Assembly (NCBI GenBank): GCA_030765145.1
Contig: JAVCDA010000057.1
Coordinates: 1-42,524 of the forward strand
Source of the DNA: Candidatus Saelkia tenebricola
Lineage (GTDB): Bacteria > Omnitrophota > Gorgyraeia > Kaelpiales > Kaelpiaceae
Direction: 5' to 3'
DNA length: 42,524 nt
This document shows, in pieces, positions 15,356-23,861 of this stretch. A program made the translations under genes and the position numbers. The notes beneath the pieces were generated by a model that ran no database searches, had not been told where the DNA came from, and saw nothing but the letters and a program-made list of their open reading frames with translations. Numbering within the stretch: the first letter of the stretch is position 1; each line of letters starts with the position of its first letter.

Positions 15356-17041
15356 GTGGATAATATAGATTATGAGGGGGTTTTTAAGGGTAAAAGAGTT
15401 GTCTATTTTTCCATGGAAATAGGTATTAATTCAGAATTTTCTACCTATAGTGGTGGTTTGGGGATTTTAGCCGGAGATACTGTACGCTCAAGTGCTGATT
15501 TGAACATCCCCTTAGTTGCTGTAACATTGGTATCGAAGAAGGGTTATTTTCGTCAGGAATTTACTCCTGATGGTTGGCAGATTGAACATTCTGATGTCTG
15601 GGAGCCTGATAAACATCTGATACTTTTATCAGAGCAGGTGGAAGTAGAAATAGAAAAAAGATCTGTAAAAATTCAAGCCTGGCTTTATGTAGTAAAAAGT
15701 ACTGCAGGAGGGCAGGTGCCTGTTATTTTTCTTGATACTGATTTAGAGGTCAATGCTCCGAAAGATAGAGAAATTACTGCCCATCTGTATGGAGGAGATC
15801 AGCGCTACAGAATGAAACAGGAAATAGTGCTTGGAATTGGTGGTTTGCGTATGATCAATGCTTTAAAAATCAATGTTTTAAAATATCATTTAAACGAGGG
15901 TCATGCAAGTTTTCTTCTGTTAGATTTATTGAGAAATTTTGGCTGGAATGTAGAGAGTGTCAAAAATTTGTGTGTTTTTACAACCCATACGCCTGTAGAA
16001 GCTGGTCATGATAAATTTCCATATCAGCTTGCTTTGGAAATTTTGCCTACAGTTATTCCTATTGATACAATAAAAGAATACGCAGGTCAGGATTCTTTAA
16101 ATATGACACATCTGGCTTTAAACTTAAGCGGTTTTATTAATGGGGTTGCGGAAAAACATCGTGAGACGACAAAGAAAATGTTTCCGGGATATGAAATTCG
16201 TTCAATTACCAATGGGATTCATTCTCTAACATGGATTCATCCTGCGCTTAAGAAATTATATGATGAATATATTCCCGGTTGGGCAAAAGAGCCTGAACTA
16301 CTGGTGCGTACAGAATTTATCCCTCATGAGGAAATCTGGGAATCACACTATGATGCAAAAAAGGAGTTGATTGATTATGTAAACGGTAAAACAGGAAGAG
16401 ATTTCTCATATGATACTTTTACAATAGGATTTGCCAGACGTGCTTCGACGTATAAAAGACATGCGTTATTGTTTCAGGATTTAAAAAGATTGTTGAAAAT
16501 AAATAAGCAATTTCCTATTCAAATTATTTTTGCAGGCAAAGCCCATCCTAAAGATGAACCGGGTAAGAAGATGATTCAGGAAATATTCTCATATATCGAG
16601 AAATTAAAAAATGATGTTAAAATAGCTTATCTTGAAAATTATAACATGGACATTGCTAAAATATTAGTGCCTGGAGTGGATGTCTGGCTTAATACTCCTA
16701 TGCGCCCTATGGAAGCATCAGGGACAAGCGGTATGAAGGCAGCTCTTAATGGAGTTATTAATTTTTCTGTTTCGGATGGTTGGTGGGTAGAAGGTTGCAT
16801 TGAAGGGGTAACAGGCTGGGCAATAGGTCCGTGTTTAGAAGGAAAACTCTCAGATAGCGAGATGGCGATTCTTGAAAAACAGGATTTATACGGTAAACTG
16901 GAATATGCAATATTGCCTATGTTTTATGAACATCGGGATAGTTGGATTACAATAATGAAAAACTCCATTGGTAAGATTGCCTATTATTTCAACAGCACCA
17001 GAATGATGCGCCACTATATTACCGACGCCTATTTCGGTTGA
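15356..17041 (+). CDS. glgP: Alpha-glucan (glycogen) phosphorylase, short type
   Basis: 561 aa, the short glucan-phosphorylase type. It releases glucose-1-phosphate from glycogen or maltodextrin using PLP. Visible motifs are VVYFSMEIGINSEFSTYSGG and LGILAGDTVRSSADL at the N-terminus, KYHLNEGHASFLLLDLL, TTHTPVEAGHDKFP, FARRASTYKRHALL, and the PLP-lysine region RPMEASGTSGMKAALNG with SVSDGWWVEG. The GTG start has AAAGGAG nine bases upstream. It is first in a closely packed run with the nicotinamidase-like, adenosyltransferase, endonuclease III and AmrS genes. Confidence 0.94.
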   Translation: MDNIDYEGVFKGKRVVYFSMEIGINSEFSTYSGGLGILAGDTVRSSADLNIPLVAVTLVSKKGYFRQEFTPDGWQIEHSDVWEPDKHLILLSEQVEVEIEKRSVKIQAWLYVVKSTAGGQVPVIFLDTDLEVNAPKDREITAHLYGGDQRYRMKQEIVLGIGGLRMINALKINVLKYHLNEGHASFLLLDLLRNFGWNVESVKNLCVFTTHTPVEAGHDKFPYQLALEILPTVIPIDTIKEYAGQDSLNMTHLALNLSGFINGVAEKHRETTKKMFPGYEIRSITNGIHSLTWIHPALKKLYDEYIPGWAKEPELLVRTEFIPHEEIWESHYDAKKELIDYVNGKTGRDFSYDTFTIGFARRASTYKRHALLFQDLKRLLKINKQFPIQIIFAGKAHPKDEPGKKMIQEIFSYIEKLKNDVKIAYLENYNMDIAKILVPGVDVWLNTPMRPMEASGTSGMKAALNGVINFSVSDGWWVEGCIEGVTGWAIGPCLEGKLSDSEMAILEKQDLYGKLEYAILPMFYEHRDSWITIMKNSIGKIAYYFNSTRMMRHYITDAYFG

Positions 17042-17051
17042 AATTATAGTT

Positions 17052-17660
17052 ATGCAGGAAAAAAACGTTAAGAATAGAAAGGCGTTTTTAATAATAGACC
17101 TGCAGAATGATTTTTGTTTAGGCGGTGCTCTTGCTGTACCCCAAGGAGATCAAATAATTCCGGTTTTAAATGAATGTATAAGGGTTTTTATTCAAAAAAA
17201 ACTTCCTGTTTTGGTAACCCGTGATTGGCATCCTGAAAAAAGCAGTCATTTTAAAGAATTTGGCGGCCTTTGGCCGGCGCATTGTGTGCAGAATACAAAA
17301 GGTGCGCAATTTCATCCGCAGCTACAATTGCCCGAAAACACAATAATTATTTCTGGTGGAATGAATCCTAATGAAGATGGTTATTCTGCTTTTGATGGGG
17401 TAGATTCTAAAGGTGTTGAATTTGTTCAAGTATTAAAAGATTTAAATATCGAAGAGCTATATATCGGGGGGCTTGCTACAGATTATTGTGTCAAACAATC
17501 TGTATTGGATGCTGTAAAATATGGTTTTAAAGTTAATTTGCTGATTGATGCCATTAAAGGTGTTAACATAAGTCCTAATGATTCTAAGGTGGCAATTAAA
17601 GAGATGTTAAATTCAGGTGTTTCTGCAATAACTCTGGATGAAATGTCGAAGCAATTCTAA
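17052..17660 (+). CDS. pncA: Nicotinamidase-like isochorismatase-fold protein, catalytic Lys missing
   Basis: 202 aa. It matches nicotinamidase (nicotinamide to nicotinate, NAD salvage): Asp16 in IIDLQNDF, metal ligands Asp58 and His60 in TRDWHP, LWPAHCVQNTKGAQFHP, and the nucleophile Cys146 in GGLATDYCVKQSVLDA. The catalytic triad of this family is Asp-Lys-Cys, and Lys normally occurs in the segment SKGxxPNEDGYSAF. Here that segment is SGGMNPNEDGYSAF, with Gly102 where Lys is expected. The enzyme may be inactive or altered. It starts 10 bp after glgP, and its stop abuts the next ATG. Confidence 0.8.
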   Translation: MQEKNVKNRKAFLIIDLQNDFCLGGALAVPQGDQIIPVLNECIRVFIQKKLPVLVTRDWHPEKSSHFKEFGGLWPAHCVQNTKGAQFHPQLQLPENTIIISGGMNPNEDGYSAFDGVDSKGVEFVQVLKDLNIEELYIGGLATDYCVKQSVLDAVKYGFKVNLLIDAIKGVNISPNDSKVAIKEMLNSGVSAITLDEMSKQF

Positions 17661-18191
17661 ATGAAGAAAAATATAAAATCTATAGTTACAAAAAGAGGGG
17701 ATGGGGGGATGACTTCTCTGTATAAGGGAGGGCGATTGAGTAAAGATGATATTCAGGTTGAAGCATACGGGGTGCTGGATGAACTGTGTGCATATCTTGG
17801 ACTTGGTAAAAGCTGTATTAAAAGTAAAAAAACGAAGGCTATAATAACATCTATACAAAAAGATTTGGGCTTTATTTGTACGGAGTTGGCTACAAAATCA
17901 AATTTTCTGCATAAGCTGAATAGAAGAATAGGTGATAAAGATATAGTTCGTATAGATGAATTGATAGCTGGTATTGAATCTAAAAAAGGTAGCCAGCAAA
18001 GTTGCTTTTTTATTTTCGGGGAAAATTTCACAGCCTCTGTTTTAGATGTTGCCAGAACAGTTGCACGGCGTTTAGAAAGAAGGCTGGTTATGTTAACAAG
18101 AAAGAAGATAATTAAAAACAAATATATGCTTATTTACTTTAATCGTTTATCTGATTTGTTATTTCTTTTAGCGCGAAAATATGAAAAGTAG
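17661..18191 (+). CDS. PduO-type ATP:cob(I)alamin adenosyltransferase
   Basis: 176 aa. It transfers adenosyl from ATP to cob(I)alamin to make coenzyme B12. The N-terminal ATP-binding motif TKRGDGGMTSLYKGGRLSKD is clear, followed by VEAYGVLDELCAYLGL. The later VARTVARRLERRLV and YFNRLSDLLFLLARKYEK correspond to the conserved Arg-rich and (F/Y)xNRxSD motifs. The ATG directly follows the preceding stop, and the 3' end overlaps nth by 11 bp. Confidence 0.92.
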   Translation: MKKNIKSIVTKRGDGGMTSLYKGGRLSKDDIQVEAYGVLDELCAYLGLGKSCIKSKKTKAIITSIQKDLGFICTELATKSNFLHKLNRRIGDKDIVRIDELIAGIESKKGSQQSCFFIFGENFTASVLDVARTVARRLERRLVMLTRKKIIKNKYMLIYFNRLSDLLFLLARKYEK

Positions 18192-18849
18192 CGCTAATGA
18201 TAGAGTAGAAAAGATTGTCAAGATATTAGATGAAAATTATCCCCAAGCTCATACATCTCTTTTTTATAAAACTCCGCACCAGATGTTAGTTGCAACAATT
18301 TTGTCTGCTCAATGCAGGGATGAAATGGTTAATAAAATAACTCCGGATTTGTTTAAAAAATATAAAAATGTACGTGGTTTTGCAAAAGCTAAACAAGCTG
18401 TTTTGGAAAAAGATATTAGATCTTTAGGCCTTTATAGGAATAAAGCAAAAAATATAATAGCTGCTTCTAAAAAAATTGTAAAAGATTTCGACGGCAGTGT
18501 TCCTGATACCATGGAAAATCTTGTTTCTCTACCCGGTGTTGCGCGTAAAACAGCAAATATTGTTCTATCAAGTGTTTTTAAGAAGGCAGAAGGTATTGCT
18601 GTTGATACGCACCTTAAGAGATTATCTAAAAGGCTTGCTTTAAGCAAAGAAGATAATCCCGACAAGATAGAACGTGATTTAATGAAAATAGTTCCGTATG
18701 AATATTGGTTAAATTTTAATTATTTACTGGTTAATCATGGCAGAAAAATTTGTCACCCTGGGAAACCGTTATGTTCAGAATGTTGCATAAAACAACTTTG
18801 TCCTTTTAGCGTGAAATTTGTTTATGAAAAAAGAAGCTCTGTTGTATGA
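18181..18849 (+). CDS. nth: Endonuclease III (DNA glycosylase/AP lyase)
   Basis: 222 aa, normal length. It removes oxidised pyrimidines in base-excision repair. The helix-hairpin-helix LVSLPGVARKTANIVL holds the catalytic Lys, and the catalytic Asp is in GIAVDTHLKRLSKRL. The C-terminal iron-sulfur site is C-x6-C-x2-C-x5-C (CHPGKPLCSECCIKQLC). The N-terminus includes LVATILSAQCRDEMVN. It overlaps both neighbours, which suggests one transcript. Confidence 0.95.
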   Translation: MKSSANDRVEKIVKILDENYPQAHTSLFYKTPHQMLVATILSAQCRDEMVNKITPDLFKKYKNVRGFAKAKQAVLEKDIRSLGLYRNKAKNIIAASKKIVKDFDGSVPDTMENLVSLPGVARKTANIVLSSVFKKAEGIAVDTHLKRLSKRLALSKEDNPDKIERDLMKIVPYEYWLNFNYLLVNHGRKICHPGKPLCSECCIKQLCPFSVKFVYEKRSSVV

Positions 18850-19834
18850 AAGGCTGGAACATAGAAAAGTCCACTGTTTTCTTTGTGCGCATAATTGTCA
18901 GATTGAAAATGAAAAATTTGGTTTCTGCGGGGTGCGTAAAAATGAAGATGGTGTTTTATACAGCTATGTATATGGGGAAATTATTGCCTCTGGTGTAGAT
19001 CCAATAGAGAAAAAGCCGCTCTATCACTTTTTTCCTGGAGAGAGTTCTTATTCTATCGCAACTGCTGGGTGTAATTTTAAGTGCGGGTTTTGCCAGAACT
19101 GGCAGATATCTCAAGCTTCAATTGGTAAAAGTTCTATAGATACAATTAAAATGTTGCCGGAAGATATAGTAGATAAGGCTCGGGAAAGTGGGGCTAAAAG
19201 TATCGCTTATACCTATACGGAGCCGACTGTGTTTTTCGAATATGCATATGATATAGCTAAGATTGCTAAGGATGCGGGGTTGTATAATGTGTTTGTTACT
19301 AACGGGTATATGAGTAGAAAAGCGATAGAGATGATAGCGCCGTTTTTAGACGCTGCCAATATAGACCTAAAAAGTTTCCGGGAAGATTTTTATATAAAGA
19401 ACTGCAAGGCTCATCTGGAGCCTGTTTTAAATGCAATAAGAGTGATGAGAGAAAACAATATTTGGATTGAGCTGACAACTTTGATTATACCCGGAGAGAA
19501 TGATTCAAAGCAGGAATTGGTTGATATAGCAGAATTTATTGCCGGTGTCGGGAAAGATATTCCCTGGCATATAAGCAGGTTTCATCCTGATTTTCAATTC
19601 TCGGGATACGACGAGACGTCTATAGAAGTTTTAAAGAAAGCAGAGCAAATCGGGAAAAAAGCAGGGTTACAATATGTGTATTTAGGTAATATTCTGGAAA
19701 ATTCTAATACTTATTGTTATAAATGCGGAGAATTGTTGATAGAAAGAATGTGTTTTGATATAAAAAAGAACAAAATAGATAATGGTAAATGTTTTGCATG
19801 TGGTACTCTTATGGATGGTGTGTTTGTAGAATAA
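18824..19834 (+). CDS. amrS: AmmeMemoRadiSam system radical SAM enzyme AmrS
   Basis: 336 aa from ATG 18824. The radical SAM cluster motif is GCNFKCGFCQNWQISQ (C-x3-C-x2-C). An N-terminal cysteine region (CFLCAHNCQIENEKFGFCGV) precedes it, and the AmrS/PFL-activase-like DPIEKKPLYHFFPG, YTYTEPTVFFEYAYD, NGYMSRKAIEMIAPFLDAAN and PWHISRFHPDF follow. The C-terminus has a small zinc-ribbon-like tail (CYKCGELL, CFACGTLMDG). The AMMECR1 and Memo partners are not in this window. It overlaps nth by 26 bp. Confidence 0.93.
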   Translation: MKKEALLYERLEHRKVHCFLCAHNCQIENEKFGFCGVRKNEDGVLYSYVYGEIIASGVDPIEKKPLYHFFPGESSYSIATAGCNFKCGFCQNWQISQASIGKSSIDTIKMLPEDIVDKARESGAKSIAYTYTEPTVFFEYAYDIAKIAKDAGLYNVFVTNGYMSRKAIEMIAPFLDAANIDLKSFREDFYIKNCKAHLEPVLNAIRVMRENNIWIELTTLIIPGENDSKQELVDIAEFIAGVGKDIPWHISRFHPDFQFSGYDETSIEVLKKAEQIGKKAGLQYVYLGNILENSNTYCYKCGELLIERMCFDIKKNKIDNGKCFACGTLMDGVFVE

Positions 19835-19852
19835 TACACCTATGAAATTGAA

Positions 19853-19866
19853 AAGAGTATACTCTT
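19853..19866. promoter_or_regulatory. Perfect 14-bp palindrome AAGAGTATACTCTT
   Basis: A perfect self-complementary 14-mer lies 19 bp after the amrS stop, flanked by CACCT (19837-19841) and AGGTG (19876-19880). It could be the tip of a longer hairpin ending the amrS transcript, or a binding site. There is no proper T-tract. Confidence 0.3.
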
Positions 19867-19954
19867 GGTTGTATCAGGTGCATTTTGCCGTTGCAATGTG
19901 CATTGTTCATAATGGATGGTTTTAGTATCAGAGAAGTTTGATAAAAATTTTAAT

Positions 19955-19983
19955 TTGACATTATTTAGTCCGAATTATACAAT
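19955..19983 (+). promoter_or_regulatory. Promoter of the lacI-type gene
   Basis: Consensus -35 TTGACA (19955-19960), 17-bp spacer, -10 TACAAT (19978-19983). Transcription would start near 19990. Confidence 0.8.
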
Positions 19984-19991
19984 GATACTAA

Positions 19992-20005
19992 TGTAAACGA
20001 TTACA
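19992..20005. promoter_or_regulatory. LacI-family operator TGTAAACGATTACA
   Basis: TGTAA and TTACA arms surround a central A-CG-A, the typical pattern of GalR/LacI-family operators with a central CG. It overlaps the expected transcription start of the LacI-type gene, 11 bp before the ATG, and so points to autorepression. Confidence 0.78.
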
Positions 20006-20015
20006 GAGAATGTAA

Positions 20016-21026
20016 ATGGAAAACTTGACAATTAAAGACGTAGCTAAGAAAGCAGGTGTTTCTATTGCTACCATATCCAGGGCATTGAATCCGGAAACCA
20101 GAAATACGGTAAAACTGGAGACTGTACAAAAGATTCAAGATGTTGTTACGGAATTAGGATATTTGCCTAATAATATTGCAAGTTCTTTGCGCAGAAGAAA
20201 ATCTAAAACTATCGGTTTTCCCTACAATTTTCAAAAAGATGTAACTTCAGGTTATGTATCAGGTATCTTAAGCGGAGTGCTCAGAGGATTAAATGAAATC
20301 GGATATGGTTTAAAATTGATGCCTGTAAAAGATACCCATTCGCTCTTGGCATTGATAGATAAGCAGGGAATCGATGGGATAATTTTTACCCATGCTTCGT
20401 ATATAGAATATTCACACTTAGAAATAAATGAAAACGCAGAAAAAATATTGCCGGTAGTTGTAATCAATGATTCTGACTCTAATCAAGGAGTTAACCGATT
20501 ATATGTTAATAGTTATGACGCCAGTAGAACTATGGCAGAATATGTGTTAAGAAAAAGTGGTCCAAAAGTTTTTATAATAGGCGGAAATCCTGATGATGTT
20601 GAATCAAGGTTGAGGAAGGCTGCGTTCTTGGATGTCTTAAGAGAAAAAGAAATGCAATTTTCTGAGCATAGATATCTTGATGGAAAGTTTAGTGAGCAAG
20701 GAGGATACGAAGCTTCCAAAACGGCATTTGAAAAAGAACCGGAATTCCGGGGTGTGTTATATTGCTTAAACGATGCTATGGCAATAGGGGCGATTCGAGC
20801 TGTCGGGGAATTAGGGTTGCATTGTCCGGGAGATATTAAAATTATTGGTTTTGACGATGTATTTCAAACAGAATTTACCAACCCCCCATTGACTACTATG
20901 CGTTTTCCTTTATCCAATATGGGGCATGAAGCTGTTATGTTAATTTATAGAATATTGAAGGGAGAGATAAAGCAATACATCAAAAAAGAGTTTCCTCACG
21001 AATTAATTATCAGAGCTTCCTGTTAA
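20016..21026 (+). CDS. LacI/GalR-family transcriptional regulator
   Basis: 336 aa, standard length. The N-terminal helix-turn-helix and hinge read TIKDVAKKAGVSIATISRAL and VQKIQDVVTELGYLPNNIAS. The periplasmic-binding-protein-like effector domain includes GIIFTHASY, VFIIGGNPDDVESRLRKAAF, GVLYCLNDAMAIGAIRAVGE and IKIIGFDDV. The effector is probably a sugar or related small molecule, but no sugar genes adjoin it and the regulon is not evident. An operator over its own promoter implies autoregulation. Its 3' end overlaps the convergent kinase-like gene by 24 bp. Confidence 0.95.
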   Translation: MENLTIKDVAKKAGVSIATISRALNPETRNTVKLETVQKIQDVVTELGYLPNNIASSLRRRKSKTIGFPYNFQKDVTSGYVSGILSGVLRGLNEIGYGLKLMPVKDTHSLLALIDKQGIDGIIFTHASYIEYSHLEINENAEKILPVVVINDSDSNQGVNRLYVNSYDASRTMAEYVLRKSGPKVFIIGGNPDDVESRLRKAAFLDVLREKEMQFSEHRYLDGKFSEQGGYEASKTAFEKEPEFRGVLYCLNDAMAIGAIRAVGELGLHCPGDIKIIGFDDVFQTEFTNPPLTTMRFPLSNMGHEAVMLIYRILKGEIKQYIKKEFPHELIIRASC

Positions 21027-21809
21027 GCCTATATTCTGTAATTTTTCTAATTCCTCTTGATATGATGAATGAAACATATTAAGGACTTGTTCTCTAAAAT
21101 CCGGATCGTTATGAAAAATGCTGGGAATAAACCAGCTTCTTATTTGAATTTCAGGACTTGCGCAAGCTCTTCTGCCGAAATCAATAATTGTGATTTCTTC
21201 CCGTTCTAAATCAATAATAGTGTTGTAGTATAAAAAATCTTCATAACGGATGCCTGCATGCTTTAAGCGGGCGAGTTTAGTTGCAAGCTGTGTAATAATC
21301 CAGGGATTCTCTTTTATTATTTCAGCTCCATTTTCTTTAACACATATCTTGCTTAATTTTTCACCTTCAAAATACGGATATACCATATAGCCGTCAACCA
21401 ATGCATGGGTTTTATATTCACTTGGAATAAATTTAGCCGGGTTAGGGGCAGCCTTTATCAAGGATGCTTTTTGAAAATCCAGTGCTTCTTCTTCAGTTAT
21501 TGGTTTTACAATTATAGTAAGAGTGCCTTTGTTTGTTGCCACGCTGAATTCATAAGCTCCCCAGCTTTCTTCCTCAGTTCTGTTATAATCACCTTCTAAG
21601 TATTTTATTTCGGTAATGCTATGAATTTCAGTTACACCAGGTAGTGTTAATATAAGCTCGGCGAGATGTTGATTAAGTGTCTTAACAGAATGATCTTCGG
21701 CTTGAAAAAACTCCAGATTAAAATCGCGTGTTCTTCTGCTGTAACTTGGAAATTGGGAACTTAAAAGAAATACAAAGATTAAGACAATCGTTTTGACCGT
21801 TATCGGCAT
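21003..21809 (-). CDS. Exported kinase-fold protein with Ser-Arg-Arg after the signal peptide
   Basis: 268 aa from ATG 21809 (GGGAGGG lies five bases upstream; the frame opens 15 bp earlier). A signal peptide (VKTIVLIFVFLLSSQFPSYS) is followed by Arg25-Arg26, as in the exported proteins at 1940-5584. The mature part resembles a small aminoglycoside-phosphotransferase or protein-kinase fold: a lysine strand LTIIVKPITEEE, a hinge HALVDGYMVYPYFEG, a catalytic-loop-like RYEDFLYYNTIID (Asp then Asn, without the usual His) and EITIIDFGRRA, matching DFG. The N-lobe is not clearly recognisable. An ATP-using enzyme outside the cytoplasm would be unusual. It lies 62 bp downstream of the helicase gene. 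Confidence 0.62.
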   Translation of the reverse strand: MPITVKTIVLIFVFLLSSQFPSYSRRTRDFNLEFFQAEDHSVKTLNQHLAELILTLPGVTEIHSITEIKYLEGDYNRTEEESWGAYEFSVATNKGTLTIIVKPITEEEALDFQKASLIKAAPNPAKFIPSEYKTHALVDGYMVYPYFEGEKLSKICVKENGAEIIKENPWIITQLATKLARLKHAGIRYEDFLYYNTIIDLEREEITIIDFGRRACASPEIQIRSWFIPSIFHNDPDFREQVLNMFHSSYQEELEKLQNIGLTGSSDN

Positions 21810-21871
21810 TAATCCCTCCCGCACTTGCTTTGAAAATAGCAGTTATAGAAAAAGGTGCCAATGTTAAAGCT

Positions 21872-23773
21872 TTATATTTTTAACTGCCACTCAGCATTGA
21901 CAATGTCGCGGTTTATAATAGAGGTAGTTTTGTGAATTTTCGAACGCAGGGAGTCAGTAACAATCTTTTGATCCATGTCTCTTAGGACCTGATTCGTCAT
22001 GCGGAAGTTTCTTATTATCTCACCTTCATCTGATGAAACTTTATCAATTATCTGATTAAAATCTTTTCCCATAAGCCAGGCATGCATTGCATCGGTGAGT
22101 TGAAAATGAATAGTCTTGGTGTGCGGGAATATGCGAAAGCGTTTTTCTATTCTTTGGATTTGATGTGTGGCTAACCACATTTCCCGTTTTATTTTTTTGA
22201 GTCTTTTGTCGAGTTTAGGCAGATATTCTTTGCCTCGAACCTCAGTAATAATAGCACATATAATTATCCCTAATTCAACCCATGATAGTCTTTCAAAGAA
22301 ACCTTTATCCCAAAGTTCTCCGATAATAAGCTCATATCCGAACATGTTAGATGCAAATTGTCCTTTCATAGTTAATTTATCGTTTTGTATGTACCGAAGC
22401 TGTTTTAATAGTTTTAACTTTGCCTCTAAAATCTTTTTTTCACTTCCTTTTCTTTTTCCGAATTGAAAATAATGAAATGTTTTAGGGTATATTTCAAGAA
22501 GAGCATCTCCAGTATCATGATAAAGATTTAAAATTGTAGCGTAAGAAGCATTAAATTGGCTTTTTATCGGTTCAGGATTTCCTTGCAGTATTCTTTTGAT
22601 TGCGGTTACATCTTCCTTATAAGGCTTAAGACGGCTGATAACAAATCCCTCTTTATCGATACCGCGTCTTCCTGCACGGCCTGCCATTTGATAAAAATCT
22701 CTTTTGCGCAAATACCTGGTTTTGCCCCGGTAATATTTTGAAATTTCATCAAAACATACTGTGCGCGAAGGCATGTTTATACCCAGGGCAAATGTTTCTG
22801 TAGTAAAGATTACCTTAATGAGCTTCTCAGTAAAAATTCTCTCTATTATCTCTTTTAAGGGAGGGAGTAATCCTGCATGATGATAGGCTATGCCTCTCTC
22901 CAACAAAGAAAGCATGAAGGATGTGGAGTGGTGATGCCGGATTTTAAATTTTTTTGTGTATGAGTTATATAGTTCTTTAATTCGTGTTTCTTCTTCCTTA
23001 TTTAAAAAATTATATTTTAACATTTCCTGAGCAAACTTCTCACATTTAGCTCTTGAGAAACAGAAGTAAATGCAGGGCAGAAAAGCGTTTTCTTGGGAGT
23101 ATTTTATCAGACTGTCTACACGATTATTTTTAAAAAACTCATCTTTGTTTTTTAAAGTATGATATTCTAATTCACTGACGTTTGAAAATATGCGGTTATC
23201 TGCCTGAAAATAAAAATGTAGGGGTACTGCTCTTTTGTGTTCTTCTATTTTTTTAACAGGGTGATTATGGGTTTTTTCAATCCAGGCTATGAATTGATCG
23301 ATATTCGGCAGTGTTGCAGACAATGCAAGCATTTTCATGTTTTGAGGTAAAAATATTATAGATTCCTCCCAGACTGTGCCGCGTTCGATATCATCTAAAT
23401 AATGGACTTCGTCGAATATAACCCATTTTTTATTTTGAAGTTTTTCGATATCTTGCAAAAGATAGTTTCTAAATATCTCTGTTGTCATAATTAAAACACT
23501 GGCATGAGGATTTATCTTTACATCGCCTGTGATTATTCCAACAGATTCGGGAAATTTAGCTGAGAAATCCCTGAATTTCTGATTGCTCAAAGCCTTAATC
23601 GGTGCTGTATAGATTATGCCTTTTCCTTCCTTAAGGCATTTCTCTATTATATATTCTGCAATCAGTGTTTTTCCACTGCCTGTAGGGGCTGAGACTATGA
23701 CAGATAAGCCTTTATCCAGGTAATCAATAGCTTCGTTTTGAAAAGGGTCAAGTGTAATATGATTTAATTCCAT
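21872..23773 (-). CDS. Ski2/Mtr4-like DEVH-box helicase
   Basis: 633 aa. Superfamily 2 helicase motifs occur in order: LDPFQNEAIDYL (Q-like), SAPTGSGKT (I), YTAPIKALSNQK (Ia), VIFDEVHYLDD (II, DEVH), MLALSATLPN (III), FTTETFALGINMPSRTVCFD (IV-V) and FYQMAGRAGRRGIDKEG (VI). The C-terminal ~200 residues are helical and resemble the ratchet and DSHCT regions of Ski2/Mtr4/HelY proteins. It probably unwinds structured RNA in turnover or processing. The ATG faces the acyl-CoA dehydrogenase gene divergently, and the exported kinase-like gene follows on the same strand. Confidence 0.93.
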   Translation of the reverse strand: MELNHITLDPFQNEAIDYLDKGLSVIVSAPTGSGKTLIAEYIIEKCLKEGKGIIYTAPIKALSNQKFRDFSAKFPESVGIITGDVKINPHASVLIMTTEIFRNYLLQDIEKLQNKKWVIFDEVHYLDDIERGTVWEESIIFLPQNMKMLALSATLPNIDQFIAWIEKTHNHPVKKIEEHKRAVPLHFYFQADNRIFSNVSELEYHTLKNKDEFFKNNRVDSLIKYSQENAFLPCIYFCFSRAKCEKFAQEMLKYNFLNKEEETRIKELYNSYTKKFKIRHHHSTSFMLSLLERGIAYHHAGLLPPLKEIIERIFTEKLIKVIFTTETFALGINMPSRTVCFDEISKYYRGKTRYLRKRDFYQMAGRAGRRGIDKEGFVISRLKPYKEDVTAIKRILQGNPEPIKSQFNASYATILNLYHDTGDALLEIYPKTFHYFQFGKRKGSEKKILEAKLKLLKQLRYIQNDKLTMKGQFASNMFGYELIIGELWDKGFFERLSWVELGIIICAIITEVRGKEYLPKLDKRLKKIKREMWLATHQIQRIEKRFRIFPHTKTIHFQLTDAMHAWLMGKDFNQIIDKVSSDEGEIIRNFRMTNQVLRDMDQKIVTDSLRSKIHKTTSIINRDIVNAEWQLKI

Positions 23774-23795
23774 AAAAACATATAGTACACCATAA

Positions 23796-23824
23796 TTGAC
23801 AAAATGTCTTATTTATAATAACAT
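23796..23824 (+). promoter_or_regulatory. Promoter of the acyl-CoA dehydrogenase operon
   Basis: TTGACA (23796-23801) and TAACAT (23819-23824) are separated by 17 bp in the divergent region. A TATAAT closer to the ATG (near 23842) is an alternative -10. AAGGAGG precedes the ATG at 23862. Confidence 0.5.
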
Positions 23825-23861
23825 TAAGGCGCTGTTTTAAATATAATTTAAGGAGGTAGTA

